Source of the DNA: Benincasa hispida
Lineage: Eukaryota > Streptophyta > Magnoliopsida > Cucurbitales > Cucurbitaceae
Assembly (NCBI RefSeq): GCF_009727055.1
Contig: NC_052349.1
Location: forward strand, 37,413,993 to 37,477,992
DNA length: 64,000 nucleotides
Reading direction: 5' to 3'
The notes under the pieces are model-generated. The model saw nothing but the letters and a program-made list of their open reading frames with translations, was not told the origin of the DNA and made no database searches. Shown in pieces: positions 24,380 through 36,754 of the stretch. A program made the translations under genes and the position numbers. Every line of letters begins with the position of its first letter. Within the stretch, counting starts at the first letter, position 1.

Positions 24380-26392
24380 TGAGCAGCGAAAAGATCTTCC
24401 AAATTACAATCATATATGAACTTTACAAATACAATCTCAAATAGAAACATACGGTTATGCATTAATTACAGAAATTACAGCATGATAATACAAAAAGATC
24501 AAGGACAAAAACTACACACTTTTGTAGACTCATCGCCAAGTCTCCTTGATCATGAACACTCGAACGCTCATCCAACACGACCGCTACACTGCACGATCAC
24601 CACGCACTCGAACTCAGCGATCGCCTTAGTCATGAACACCCCGAACAACAAGAACGACCTCCACAGAACCTCGACAGTGTCGACTTGAGTATGACACCAC
24701 CAAGAATGCTACCTTGGTATTCTTGGTGTGAGAATCCAGAGGGTGGACTCTATGTGGACTTGGTTTGAGGCAGAAAGAAGGAGGACACACAATCACGTAA
24801 ACGATTGAGCAAGTGGGAGATGGCAGAACCTATCGTGTAGGTCGATGCTCAATCGTTTAGGACAAACGAAGCAATCGTCTAGCAAAATCTATGCGATCGT
24901 TTAACTCATCGCTTAGCTAAGTATCTGTCACCTACAAACACTCCACGATCGTTTACCTTATCCAATTAGTCGCTTAATAAATCCTATTCACTTGACAACT
25001 TTCGTGAGAATATTTTCGAGAGAGGAAATCTCAAATTCACAAAATCTCAAGCATACTCAAGCTTACTAAAATTAGGAAAACATTTTTCCTTTTATCTCAC
25101 AATTACCATAAAACCACCAATAACCTCCCACTCAAATGGCTATTAGAGAAAAAGAGTTAATTATCCAATAATTAATATTATTATAAATATAAATGATAAC
25201 CAACTTATCATACTATATTTATAACCTATAGTTTTAATATTTCATCTCATGAAACATATAAACCATAGCTCTTTTTCTATTCCATGGTATTTAATGTAAA
25301 TCTCATTTACATTAATCCTCCACTAGATGTATCTCATACATCATACCAATTATATCATATATAATCGAATTACCTCTTTCAATTTGAATATTTCAAATCA
25401 ACACCAAGAACTGATCTTTAACTGAATCCATTGAGCTACCAAGAAGACCTTATGAACTTGCAGCTCGAAGCTCTAACGGTACGTGAATAACTGACTAAAC
25501 TCTTTAGTCACGGGATCCGCCATCCGTTAACTGCCAGGCACTCCACTAAAGACCGACTGCTGAACTCTTCTTATCACAGATATATTATGTGTCCATCTTA
25601 ACCAATCAGCAGTGCGACAACCCTTCACAGATCGATTGTAAGTACCACTGATCCCTCTAATGAATATAAGTCATAGTTCTTCTACGACTGAGTTCTCTCT
25701 GCCAAAGAGAAGTTGTCACCACTATGTTCAAGCCCCAGAATCAGCCTTTAAGGGAGCAATCTCTCTACTTACCCCTGCTTCGAGGAAGAAGTGATTTCAA
25801 TCTTGTGTATTGAGTTCCCCGCTCCCAAATCAGACAAGTCCCCTAAAAGCTAGGCATGTTGAGTTGGCAATCTAGCCACTCTCACCCATACTAATCAAAG
25901 GATCGCCCTCAAAGGCAGGAGTTTCCAAAACACAGGGTTGAGGTCGTGTCACCTATAGTCGTTTAGGTGAGATGTAAGTCTTTAGTATCAGCGGTGTTAT
26001 ATACAGGGTCTAGACATGTCGTAGTCCGATCTTATACAAACTCTTTGTATAGGACACCCCTGCTCACACGTCTCCACATGAATGTTCAGGATCTACCATC
26101 TGTAGTAGTTTACGCTTGCAAACCTCTACAAAGTGGGCTGTATCCGTAGTATCACCAGGATCAGGTATCCCAACTTATTCCTTATACTACAGACATATTT
26201 AGGTTATCACTTAAGTCATGATCCACTTATATATAACATATACATGCTTATATTTACATAAGATAACTATGGAGCTTTGTTTATTGAAAATGAGTAAATG
26301 CCAGAATAAAATAACAATTATTTTATTCATAAAAAAATATGTATCATTACAAACAACGAGACTTGGAGAGAATTAGAACACTAATCCCAATA
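24380..26392 (-). mobile_element. LTR of the TGTTGGG family, solo
   Basis: In minus sense it starts TATTGGGATTAGTGTTC (first G changed to A) and ends GATCTTTTCGCTGCTCA. The CTGCTCA terminus is shared with LTRs ending at 56792 and at 60438 (minus sense), which supports this border. Internal blocks CTCCACTAAAGACCG, ACCACTGATCCCTCTAATGA and AAGGGAGCAATCTCTCTACT match the family. No internal region is present and no clear duplication flanks it. AGTTA occurs just outside both sides (24346-24350 and 26392-26396), but this would put the left border 29 bp further out. Confidence 0.7.
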
Positions 26393-26871
26393 GTTACAAT
26401 CCGACATTACTCGATTAACTGCTAAAGAAAGGCCCAAAATACAAGTGGAAGAAGGAAGAGAGGGGAAAAATGGAGGCCGAAGGTGGGTGGCTCTTTTTTT
26501 GACCTAAAGGGAAGAACATATATATAGGGTTGGGTCGCAGCATTGCAACGCTGCCTTATGCGTGTGTTCATCATAATGTTTGCAGCATTGCAACGCTGCC
26601 CTGTTTTGTCCAATATAGGAAGCTAATACCTTATAGCGTTGCACAACGCTCTGTCTAGTGGTTTCTTTGTCCATTCACGTCCTTTGAAGCCCGATTACTC
26701 AAATTAGCTCTTAATTGCTCCAAATTAACCCCAAATAACCCGTAACAACTGTTTGTACCTCTAAGATACTCAATACCTACAAAATCATCAAAATAAACAC
26801 ATTTAACATAGTAACGACCTAGAATTAAGCAGAGGAAAATAGCACCATTTCAGTGCTATCAAATACACGTA
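26393..26871 (-). mobile_element. 5' part of the element E LTR
   Basis: In minus sense it starts TGATAGCACTGAAATGGTGC, with an internal inverted repeat (AGCACTGAAATGGTGCT). It carries CAGCGTTGCAATGCTGC twice and a TATATATA-type promoter region near 26517. Upstream of the start, in minus sense, lies a degraded polypurine/stem region resembling those of elements A and B, so this is a 3' LTR. Confidence 0.6.
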
Positions 26872-27900
26872 ACTTTATTCTTGATCATCCTCGAGCAAGG
26901 TTGAATCACACATTCACACAAAAGATTATTCTTGCTCAATCACAAGGGTCTTTACTCTAGTTTCAATAGTTTATAAGGATGAGATTTGCAATAAAAAATA
27001 TAATCAGATTACAAGCAATCAATGAAGCACGTTTAAAAATAATTCTAAATCTACTCATGCATGAGTGAGTCAAAAGCCTTACTAATTAAGCTTGCAAAAC
27101 TCGAAATGGTTTTATAAGGCTCTCAATTAGTTTTCCCCCTGCACTGGCTTGAAGGTTTAAGGTTCAAGCTTCCTAGACTCAACTTTGTAAAACTCACTTA
27201 AGGAAACCAAACTTTTATTTTACCTTTTTTTTTTTTAATACGCAAAAGAGGAAGCCTTATCTAGACACATCACCTTTGTTTTGGCTTGCCCACAGGGTGT
27301 CATGTGAATCATCCAACTACGAGTAATGTCTCTTAACAAGGTGCCGAAGCTGACTCATTCCTCGGGGTACTACTCAGAGGGAAATTACGGGTATCATATC
27401 TGCCTCAGGTTAATCATATCCCAAGAAAGAGGAGTAATCCCCTTAAAAAATGACATACAAACTTGCTTTTACTTTACAACACACTTTGCCTTTTACAAAC
27501 TTGCTTTTTTACATACTCTACACTTGGCTTTTACAATACAAAACAAGAGTTTGGCACAAACTTAGGCATACATTACTAGGTTGAGCGTTAGTCACTTAAC
27601 ACGTATCACCAAAGCCTTTCGGGGTGACAACAAAAATAGAAGCCCCATAATACGACTCTAAGTATGCAAGTCCTAATTTCGTTGGACAAGGGTCTTAAAG
27701 ATGCATGAGAGATAAGAAAATTTTTTAAAATGGGCTAAAAATCATGATCATGCTCTTTAAACATAGTTTCATGCAAACCTAATCACAAAAAGGGTGTATC
27801 ATCAACTATTTCATCGTAACAAACTAAGCAAGAGAGCAAGTAAGAAAATTAAGCACACAAACATCATCCAAGCATAGCGCTCAGGACCCCAACAACCACC
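26872..27900 (-). mobile_element. Non-coding 3' internal region of element E
   Basis: In minus sense this precedes the LTR. Next to the LTR is TTGCTCGAGGATGATC, the counterpart of the GCTTGAGGACAAGC stem-loop before the polypurine tracts of A and B. At 27278-27325 it carries one copy of the ~45-bp motif (TTTGGCTTGCC...GGGTGTCATGTG...CATCCAACTACGAG) that occurs twice in each of A and B. No coding domains remain. The outer limit is unclear. Confidence 0.5.
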
Positions 27901-28049
27901 ACAAAGATTAGTCTTGTAACGTTCGCCCATGCCATGACACACACGTGTGCCATGAGGTAGCTCACTTAGGCCACAGAACCCAGGGGTGGTGGAGAGCTGA
28001 CACCATGCCTCCTACTATAGTACTTTCTGAACGTTTTCCTTTTTGTCAT

Positions 28050-29377
28050 CCATGCATATGAAATGTGGTGAACAATCACTCACCAACGTAGAGCGCCAGT
28101 CCAAACTCCGATTGACATGAAATTCGACGTGTTTGCATATCTTAGCAATGTGCATCTAACTTTAGATCTGCTCATCCAAACTCGTGATGGAACCCCACCT
28201 TCTGAGGTCACGGCCAAAGGCCCCATCTAGCCCCCACTAAGCTTGTTATTGACACCATCGATGACATGGTTGCTTATCTTTCCACTTAATGTTCAACAAG
28301 GCATGTTTGCCCACTTATGTTAGTGTGTTGGATGATGCATCATCCTCCTCGGTCGCAACATGGCACTTCTCTTGGTTTTCTATCTTTGCCAGATGTATCG
28401 ATACTCACGTGTTGCCACTTCATTGTCTACACGAGTGGATTCACAATCTACTATCACAAAGTTAGATTATGACATATTGTGCGCGCTCAGTAAAAAAGGC
28501 CAGAGCATAGTTATGCCTTGTCGTAGCGTAGTCGCACTCCCTCGACACCTATATATAATATCTTCATCTTTTTAGGGTTGGTCATGCTAAATCTCATGGA
28601 GGCCAAGGAATGACTTCAATTTCTTCATCTCCCTTCATATTTTTAGCATATTAGGGTTAGTTTAGGATTTTTGGGTTGTATTTCATGGCTTGGATCAACT
28701 TGTCTCTTCTTCCTTTGTCTATGAAGATGATGAGGTGAGTTGCTAGGTTCTAGTTCTTGCAATGTATACCTATGTAACTCTTAGAGATTATTTATATTAA
28801 TTTTATATCATTTTATGCAACTTTGGTCTATTTAATTCTTCAATGTATGTTTATTGGATCAATTGACACATTTTCCTTTGAATGTATGTTGAATGCTAGA
28901 GATTTTAGGCTTGCGCGATGTCTTGTTCCTTTGTCTAGCTTAAGTCACCAAGTAGCAATTATTGAATCTTGCATGCTAGGGTTTATAGTCTAGCCTTGAA
29001 TCTTAAAATGCTTGATTTGATTTGGTTCAAAGAACTTAGGTTAATTAGATTGGGCTTTTTGGGTAATTAACCACACAATGGAAACCTAAGATTTAATGCA
29101 AATGTTAATTTATTCTTAACGACTGGTTAGGATTCCGTAGGATTGATTACATATAGATAATTGGAGCTTCGTTAGAGATTTTAATTATACTCAGGTCTCT
29201 TGCATGATTCGGTCTCAACTATTCATCCACCTCTGTAGAGGCTAATTAGGGCAAGTCAAGCATGTTGTTGTGCAAAGCATAATCGATATGAGTCAATAAA
29301 AATAGTCTGATGATAAGAAATTACATAGGAACCCAATCACTCCAAAGAGCTAGAATCTCCAATCCTTAAGTACATTT
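28050..29377 (+). mobile_element. Element D, LTR 1, first part
   Basis: A gypsy-like LTR interrupted at 29378 by element B. A TATA-like box (TATATATAATA) lies at 28550-28560. The last 130 bases (from about 29246) match 41297-41382 of the other D LTR, up to the CATTT duplication (29373-29377) made by element B. The start is not determined; I see no second copy of its upstream half. The minor open frame at 28360-28575 has no family signature. Confidence 0.55.
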
Positions 29378-31223
29378 TGTAACGCGTATTTTTTAGTATG
29401 ATGCAAGTCCATGCCATAAACTTGATGACATAGATTTTCTGTGATGATATCTGATACTACTTCTAGATATATATTATTAATGAATGTTTTTGTAGTATGT
29501 TGTGCGTTGTCACAAGTTTCCTTACGTTGAAACCAAGTATGATTTCACCGCAAGTTTCTCGGTATGATCCGAGGTCGAACACAGGAACTGTTTGAGGTTA
29601 TTGCATTATCTTTGTGATATATACCACCAGGGGTTTTTCAATTTATAAAGAGTTTTGTGTACAAGTAATTAAACATGCGATAAAGTAAAGTAAAGCAGCA
29701 AAAATGCGATAATAACATAAATTGCGTTAAAGTATATTGCGATAAAGTAAATCTAGGCTAAGATGATACAAGATACAGGTTTCATGATACAAGATACTGA
29801 GGTCAAGGCTGGCTATGAAGATTATACAAAGATCGTGTAATGCAGTGGCAAGTCTTATGTGTGAAGCAGAAACAGAGAAGATAATTAATACAAACATCGC
29901 AAGTTCCTTAATTGCACTAAAGATATAAGTACAGTTCCGCTTTTCCCTTGGCATACACTTCTGATCGGCCACGTTCTCACATCTCTGTGGTGAAATAGGG
30001 ACAAACGTAATGAACGCAAGGTTGCCTCCATCTCTGGAAGTACTACTTGCTTTAGTTAACGCATTTTTCTAACCTTCTCTCGACAGATCAGAATGACATC
30101 TTCACTTTTGCTCTCACAGGTTAAGATGTCGTCTAGCATGCCTTAGCTAAACGCATTTATCTCTTTAGTACAGATTAAGTTACTCGTCTAATCTATGTTA
30201 ATTACCAAGGTATTAAGGAAACTTCATGGAGAAAACAATGAATGGAGGAACAAAAATAGACAGAAAAGTGGAAATGAAATCGAGACATTCAATAAAACTA
30301 TTTAGCATCTGATACATGATTTGTGAAGGAAGAGATTAAGAAAATGAAATACAATTTATGAAATAGAGTTAGAAACAAATACTAATAAATGCCAACGTCT
30401 TGGCATCGATCTGGATGGATATTTTCTTGCTGGAGTGGATGGATCGTGCGGAAGGAGGAGCTTCCCTCTCAGGCTTGCTCAAACGATAGCCGGGATTTAA
30501 GCACAGAGCTTCACGGCGAGGATCTGGTAGAATCGCATTGAGACTCACCTCTCGACCTTGTCTTTTCTCTTCCCAGATTTCTTCCGATCAGTACTCACCT
30601 CAACCTCTCTCTCAATAATCTAGCATCAATTAGCCCTCGTATCAAGTATATCCTTTCTGAATTCTATGGGGGTATTTATAGGTGAAAAGCTTTGACTCTT
30701 GGCTTGTGGACCTCACTTCTTGTTATGGAAATTCCAAAGATAGAGGAGTAAGTATTCATTCTATTATGCAATCATACCGTCAAATCTGCACAAAGGTTAA
30801 TTGTACACGTGTCACAATTCTCCGCATTTGAGTTGCTCAGCTGGATCTTTCGATCGGTTTCTCCCATGCGGTGTTGTTTTTATTACCGCATGCTGTTGAA
30901 ATTCAGCTCAGGATCGACTGTCGGATTGACCGCTCATTGCGTTAATCGTCTCTCCATTGTTGATTGACGGGCGCAATATGACAGAGATGCGTTGTTCAGT
31001 TTCTTGTTGAGCCTTGATCGCAAGCGGTGACTTGGTTTCCTACAAAACAGTGGTAGAAATCTCCTCTTCTATCATCTTAATGATGTTAGTGGGTGTAATT
31101 GCGTTAATTTATATTTATTGTATTTTTGAGCTAATTTTCATACAATCGACGCATATTCCTTCTCTTTTTGCCGCAATATCTGAAAAAGGCAACATAAATA
31201 ACTTGTATTTCTACAAGTTATCA
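29378..31223 (-). repeat. Element B 3' LTR
   Basis: In minus sense it starts TGATAACTTGTAGAAATACA, with a 10-bp stem and GAAA loop, and ends ATACGCGTTACA. TATA box TATAAATA at 30673-30680. It aligns end to end with 38707-40557. In the terminal ~235 bases I count about 22 differences (roughly 9 percent), mostly transitions. The open frame at 29727-29972 is an LTR shadow. Confidence 0.93.
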
Positions 31224-31238
31224 CACCCCCAAATTTAG
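31224..31238 (-). other. Element B polypurine tract
   Basis: In minus sense CTAAATTTGGGGGTG lies directly before the 3' LTR start, where second-strand synthesis is primed. Seven bases upstream is the stem-loop GCTTGAGGACAAGC (31245-31258), conserved in element A. Confidence 0.9.
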
Positions 31239-33119
31239 ATATATGCTTGTCCTCAAGCGTATCTTCTACTGAGCAATAATGCTCAACTCCTGGATATTTT
31301 TGCGTCGATTGGTTGCTCCGAATGTTACACTTAGGCACATTTCTTAACGACGCAATTTCCTTCTATCCTTGTTAATTCTTAACAAAGCCCTACTTTATTC
31401 TTCTATATAACAAATTTCTGCTCAAAGATGCTTTTCTAGTTTTTTTTTTTTTAAAATAGAATATTTATCTCATTTTTGTCAAAACAACTTGATATGTCTA
31501 CATGCTAGTCAAACTTTGTGTCATTTATTAGAGACTATTGGTTGTGGTTACACATTTCGTTTTGGTTTGTTCCCACGGGTGTCATGCAAACATCCAACTA
31601 TGGTTTGTGCCAATTTCAACTTTAACTCATGAAAACCCATACTACGTTGTTCTTGAAAACCCATTTTCATTTTATTTTTCATTTGCATTTTTCTCTTTTC
31701 ATACTGCATTGTTCTTGAAAACCCATTTTCATTTTGGCTTGCTCCTACGGGTGTCATACGAACATCCAACTATGAGCAGGCTCCTTTCATAACTAAACTC
31801 TTACAGGTTGGGATTATTTTGAGGTTTTCCCTTACACTGACATTGAAGTTTTGTAATTTTTTTTTTTTTTTGGAAATATGAACGTATTTTCTTGAGTATC
31901 ACATATTTTTTATCTTATCTGCTCAGACCTTCCCCACCCCCAAATTTCATGACAAGCAAAGTCATCATTGCGTTGTTTGGATGGACTAGACAAACACTTA
32001 GAATAAAAATTTCAAAAAGAAGGGTTAAGCAAAACTTTGAAAGATAAAAGGTAAAGTACTACTCAACTAAGAATTAACTAAGTGTTAGTCAGAATTTACA
32101 AAATATGGGAAATGTTTCTAAGTATAAACATATTATACATCATGGCAACGCAACGAATAATGCAAAAAATAAAAGGTCAGAACATCGCAAATATTGTCAA
32201 AGGATGATAAAGAGAAAGGCACAGGTAGAAAGGAGTGAATATGTACTCATTTGTATTGAATATTAACAAAGAATACAAATAATTAAAAAATAATGCAATA
32301 CAAAATTGTTGCCTGTACAAAGAATCAAAGAATTGAGATGTATGCACTCCCGCAACACATCGCTACCTCAACATAGTGCCTTTTCAACGCATGCACTCTC
32401 GCAACTAAAAATTAACACCGCACTTCTATTAACGCAAATACATTTTTGCTAAGGACGGCAACAACGCATGCACTCCCACAACACACTCCTTAATTCAATG
32501 CATTTTTGGAGGATCGGGCGCACGGTATTTCTACCAACACATCACTACCTCAACATAGTGCCTTTTCATTAAGGACGGGCAAAGAACACATACGTGCGCA
32601 ACACACCCCTCAATGCAATGCATTTGGGTGTAATGGACACAAGGTGTCTCTTGTTTACTCCTGTCTCTTATACACATCTAGATGTGTATAAGAGACAGGG
32701 CAAAGAACACATACGCGCGCAACACACCCCTCAATGCAATGCATTTGGGTGTAATGGACACAAGGTGTCTCTTGTTAACACACAATGATCCTATCATCGC
32801 ATTACATTCTAAATTTTTTTTAAGTCATAAAAAACGCAAGTCGAAAAGACTTTACGGTGTCTAATGTTTCATTCAATCATTCACAACATTAAAGAACAAC
32901 GCTACTAATGTATATAAATTAAAGGAATTAAACATGACATTGAAAATTAAATTGAAGAGAATTACAGAAAGCATTAAATGGTACTTCTAAAAAAAACAGT
33001 AAATAACGAGATTTAGAAAGCACTAAAAGAAAACTGTAAAGAAAGTAAGTAAACATAGATAGAGATGCTGATTGAAAGAACTTCTTAGAATTACCGCAAT
33101 CGCTTCCCTTGCAAGTGGT
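31239..33119 (-). mobile_element. Element B non-coding region between pol and 3' LTR
   Basis: About 1.9 kb with no conserved frame. It holds two copies of a ~45-bp motif (31556-31604 and 31731-31780, containing CGGGTGTCAT and CATCCAACTATG), related to pairs in element A. A cluster of short repeats rich in AACACATC and CAACGCATGCACTC words lies around 32340-32560. Some Athila elements carry an env-like frame here; none is visible. 32577-32660 and 32699-32778 are duplicate flanks around adapter 3. Confidence 0.75.
32661..32698. other. Embedded Nextera mosaic-end dimer (adapter 3)
   Basis: Exact 38-bp copy. The preceding GGCAAAGAACACATACG...CTCTTGTTTAC block recurs after it, almost unchanged (one G/C swap in the first 20 bases). 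Removing the adapter and one block would restore a single-copy sequence, a typical unclipped mate-pair join. Confidence 0.98.
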
Positions 33120-33770
33120 TTAATCTTGCTTGCCTAAGTCAATGGTGTCCATGCGTCGCTCGAAGTCGCCTCTATAGTAAGGCTTAATCCATTGACCATT
33201 GACTTTGAACACGTTGTTCCCGTCTAAAGTTGTTAGTTCCACTGCGCCGTGAGGAAAGATAGTCTTGATTTTGAACGGTCTATAACAGCGAGATTTCAAC
33301 TTTCCTGGGAACAATCGCAAATGAGAATTAAATAATAATACTTGTTGACCTTCGGTGAATGTCCGGTCATTTATGCAACCATCATGCCTCTTCTTGGTTT
33401 TCTCCTTATAGATCTTGGCATTTTCATAGGCGTCCCTTCTCCATTTAGCCAACTGATTCAATTGTAGCTTCCAAACTTTCTCTACACTTACTAAATCAAA
33501 CATCAAATTCTTGCATGCCCTCATCGCCTTATGTTCCAACTCGAGCGGCAGATGACAAGCTTTTCCAAAGACCAGGGCATACGAGGACATGCCAATTGGT
33601 GTTTTATAGGCAGTCCAGTATGCCACAGTGCTTCCTCAAGCTTGGGTGACCAATCCTTCCTAGAAGTATTGACTACTTTCTCCAAGATAGTTTTGATCTC
33701 TCGATTAGAAATCTCTGCCTGCCCATTAGTCTATGGGTGATAAGCAGTCGCAACTAGATGGCTGACATTA
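33120..33770 (-). pseudogene. Element B integrase, C-terminal part
   Basis: The 168-codon open piece (33120-33626) starts inside the integrase core at [20 protein letters not shown] and continues through LPLELEHKA, the [12 protein letters not shown] linker, [20 protein letters not shown] and the GPY/F-like [17 protein letters not shown] module, ending near DTIDLGKQD. Immediately upstream, in another frame, is [13 protein letters not shown] (about 33690-33725), so the third catalytic residue (Glu) is intact, but a stop replaces the residue after YHP and a frameshift separates the two halves. There is no chromodomain, as expected for Athila. The opposite-strand frame at 33531-33740 is a shadow. 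Confidence 0.93.
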
Positions 33771-34255
33771 AATTTAGACAACAGGTTGGTAATTATGCGG
33801 TTGATAAAGTGAAAGCCCTCATCGCTGATTAAGGCCCATGGCGTCCTATATCGAGCAAAAATATTCTTCTTAAGAAACTTCGCCACTGTAGCCGCATCAT
33901 TCTTGGCACATGGGATAGCCTCAACCCATTTTGATACATAATCAACCGCGACTAGGATATAGTGATGACCTTCTGATGGTGGAAACGGGCCCATGAATTC
34001 AATTCCCCAAACATCAAATAATTCCACTTCTAAGATTGATGTCAATGGCATTTCATTTCTCTTTGACATATTCTCCATTCTCTGGCATCTATCGCATTGC
34101 ACAACGTGGGCGTGGGCATCCTTAAACAGTGTTGGCCAGAAATAGCCACACTGTAGAACCTTTGTGGCAGTCTGCTGCCCCCCAACGTGTCCTCCGTAAG
34201 GGGACTCATGACATATCTCCAGAATGTGCTTGACTTCGTGCTCAGAACACATCAA
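33731..34255 (-). pseudogene. Element B integrase, zinc finger and catalytic core
   Basis: A 174-codon piece. An HHCC zinc-binding region runs from ICHESPYGGHVGG to VQCDRCQR (about residues 14-57). The core follows with ELFDVWGIEFMGPFPPSEGH, where the family has GIDFMGPFP, so the first catalytic Asp is Glu. The second Asp is present in ALISDEGFHF. The integrase would insert the cDNA into host DNA, but Asp-to-Glu in the DDE triad usually abolishes or greatly lowers activity. The piece overlaps the RNase H frame by four bases in a different frame, consistent with a frameshift in an originally continuous polyprotein. Confidence 0.93.
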
Positions 34256-34950
34256 CGTAATATATGGTCAGTACCAAGTCGATATAGGAATGGGTCGTCC
34301 CAAAAATAAAATTTGACATCATGTCTTAGCTTCTTCTTCTGCTGGTAAGTATAGTCATTTGGTATTTGACCACAAACAATGAAATTCACGATGTCCGCAT
34401 ACCAGAGAACATTAATGCCTACTGCCATCAGTAGCTCATTGGGGAATCTTTCTTCAATATCTTTTTCTTTACCTTGAACCTCGCAATTCTCCAATCTTGA
34501 CAAATGATCCACAACTTGGTTCTTGGTGCCCTTCCAGTCTTTGATCTTTAAGTCAAACACTTGCAATAGCAACACCCACTGTATAAACCTTGGTTTTGCA
34601 TCCTTCTTTGTCATCAAATACTTGATTGCAGATTGATCCGTATACACCACAACATTTTTTTCGATTAAGTATTGTCGGAATTTTTCCAGTGTAAATACCA
34701 CTGCGAGTATTTCCTTCTCTATGGTTGTATAGTTCTCCTGCGCATCATTCAATGTTTTACTCACGTAATAAATAGGATGCAATACCTTGTCCTTGGGCTG
34801 AATAAAAACTGGGCCCAGAGCATATCCGCTAGGCTCTCACATCAACGCAAATGGTTGCGTTCAATCTGGCGCCACCAGAATGGGTGCGGTGATGAGCGCA
34901 TCTTTCAATGTGTTGAATGCTTTGGTGCACGCATTATCAAAATTATATTC
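34252..34950 (-). pseudogene. Element B RNase H domain
   Basis: The 176-codon piece (34252-34782) contains [58 protein letters not shown] and [12 protein letters not shown], in the order seen in gypsy RNase H plus the connection to integrase. Upstream (34783-34950), in the same frame as RT, the segment that normally gives the FALMCDASDYALG active-site strand reads FALM, stop, EPSGYALG, so the first catalytic Asp is lost along with the reading frame. The domain would degrade the RNA template during reverse transcription. Confidence 0.9.
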
Positions 34951-35685
34951 TCAATCAGCTTCAAGAAGTGCACTTAGGGGACTTGCGATCTGGGAGAAGT
35001 TGCGAATAAATCTTCTATAAAACCCAGCGTGTCCCAGGAAGATCCTAAGTGTTTTCACGCTCACTGGTGGGGGTAACTTGGAAATTGCATCAATTTTTGC
35101 CTGATAAACTTCTAATCTTGCTTTAGAGATTTTATGACCTAGAACTATTCCTTCTTCCACCATAAAGTGGCATTTTTCCCAGTTCAAAACAAGATTTGTT
35201 GCCACGCATCTCTTCAAGACCTTCTCTAGGTTAGATAAACAGGAGTCGTAATTATTTCCGAAGACTGAAAAATCATCCATGAATACCTCGACTGACTCCT
35301 CCAATTAGTCTGAGAATATTGCCATCATGCATTGTTGGAAAGTGCTTGGCGCATTGTAGAGTCCAAATGGCATGTGTCGGAATGCAAACGTACCAAATGG
35401 GCACGTGAATGTTGTCGTATCTTGATCTTTCGGCGCAATTGTGATTTGATTGTACCCTGAATAGCCGTCAAAATAATAGAAAAATTGATTCCTCGCAAGT
35501 CTATCTAGCATCTGATCAATGAACGGGAGTGGAAAATGGTCCTTTTTAGTGGCCAAGTTTAACTTGTGATAATCCATGCAAATTCTCCACTCTATAGTCG
35601 TTCTTGTGGGAATTAATTCATTCTTGTCATTAGTGACAACTGTCATCCCCCTTTTCTTTGGAATACACTGCACTGGGCTCACCAA
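34951..35685 (-). pseudogene. Element B reverse transcriptase
   Basis: Two open pieces in one frame, split by a single stop at 35305. The first has VQCIPKKRGMTVV, WRICMDYHKLNLATKKDHFP, LPFIDQMLDRLARNQFFYYF, GYSGYNQITIAP and FGTFAFRHMPFGLYNAPSTF. The second has VEVFMDDFSVFGNNYDSCL with the FMDD catalytic pair, then LVLNWEKCHFMVEEGIVLGH and the thumb LGHAGFYRRFIRNFS. Fingers, palm and thumb are therefore present. The palm has FYYFDGYSGY where the family has FLDGYSGY-like sequence; its Asp is kept. The stop lies just before the FMDD segment, so no full-length enzyme can be made without readthrough. It would copy element RNA into cDNA. Confidence 0.95.
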
Positions 35686-35712
35686 GCTGCTATCAGATAT
35701 CGGGTAGATGAC

Positions 35713-36000
35713 TCATGCGTCCAAGCACTTCACTATTTCCTTCTTTACGACCTCCCTCATAGCCGGGTTCAAGCGTTGCCTTTCTACCGATCCTATCTTC
35801 CCTTCTTCCATATGAAGCTTGGGCATACAATACGAGGGACTGATTCCTTGAATGTCTACCAAGGTCCATCCTAAGGCCTTTGCATTATTTCTTAGGATCT
35901 GTATGAGCGCATATTCTTTCTCCTTACTCAATGTTGCGGAAATGATAACTGGTAACGTGTTGTTACTTCCTAAGTAAGCATATTTAAGGTGCATAGGCAA
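35713..36000 (-). pseudogene. Element B pre-RT segment of pol
   Basis: 95 codons in the same frame as RT, separated from it by stops between 35690 and 35715. It reads MHLKYAYLGSNNTLPVIISA, ALGWTLVDIQGISPSYCMPK and RQRLNPAMREVVKKEIVKCL, the conserved stretch between protease and RT in Athila pol. It supports lineage assignment but has no catalytic role of its own. Confidence 0.92.
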
Positions 36001-36307
36001 CGACTTTAACTCTGCACAAGTGGCTCTTACAAAGATGGCTTAATGCGTTGTGAGGTCTGTTCAGATAACTTGAGCAGTTCAAAATTAGATTCAGTATGAA
36101 TTTCTGTGTAGTCCTCCTCCAATATTTTACCGATTCCAAGATCTTTTTCCTCCAGCTCCTTCAGGGGTTTGTGTCAATGTTCTTCCCACAGTTCCTCAAT
36201 ATATTGGCAGTTTTCCATGTCATTTGGGTACTTCAACACATTGAACACGTTGAATTTTACTTCATGATCGTCGACCCTGATGGTCAATTCCCCTTTTTGC
36301 ACATCGA

Positions 36308-36754
36308 TCAGTGCTCACCCTGTTGCGAGAAATGGGCGACCCAAGATGATAAGGACATCTCTGTCAACTTTGTATCCAATATGACAAAATCTGCTGGAAA
36401 GATAAACTTGTCCACTTGCACAAGTACATCCTCTATCTTGCCCTCAGGATGCTTTGTTGATCTATCGGCCAACTGTAATGTGATCATGGTTGGTCTTACG
36501 TTGCCGATATCCAGCTTCTTAAAAATCAACAAGGGCATTAGATTTATGCTTGCCTCTAAATTGCATAGTGCGTTCCCGACCATATTCCCTCCTATCGTGC
36601 AAGGCAATGTAAAACTCTCAGGGTCCTTCATTTTAGTGGGGATATTGTTTTGAAACAGTGCACTGCATTCATATGTTAGCGCAACTGTTTCATTTTCCCC
36701 GATCTTTCTTTTATTGGCAAGGATACCCATGAGAAATTTTACATAACTCGGCAT
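36308..36754 (-). pseudogene. Element B aspartic protease (active site lost)
   Basis: 148 codons. The N-terminal part reads PSYVKFLMGILANKRKIGEN, ETVALTYECSALFQNNIPTK and KDPESFTLPCTIG. The active-site segment reads ALCNLEASINLMPL where this family, including element A in this window, has ALCDLGASINLM. The catalytic Asp is Asn and the following Gly is Glu, both explainable as G-to-A changes. The rest (LQLADRSTKHPEGKIEDVLV, DKFIFPADFVILD) is well kept. The protease would cleave the Gag-Pol polyprotein. The overlapping plus-strand frame 36096-36653 is a shadow. Confidence 0.95.

Noticed and set aside
32506..32864. Three open frames around 32.5-32.9 kb
   Set aside because: They use adapter 3 and its duplicated flanks; no homology and no stable start.
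36096..36653. 185-codon plus-strand frame, the longest open frame in the window
   Set aside because: It is antisense to the element B protease and pre-RT region, whose minus-strand protein is clearly recognisable.
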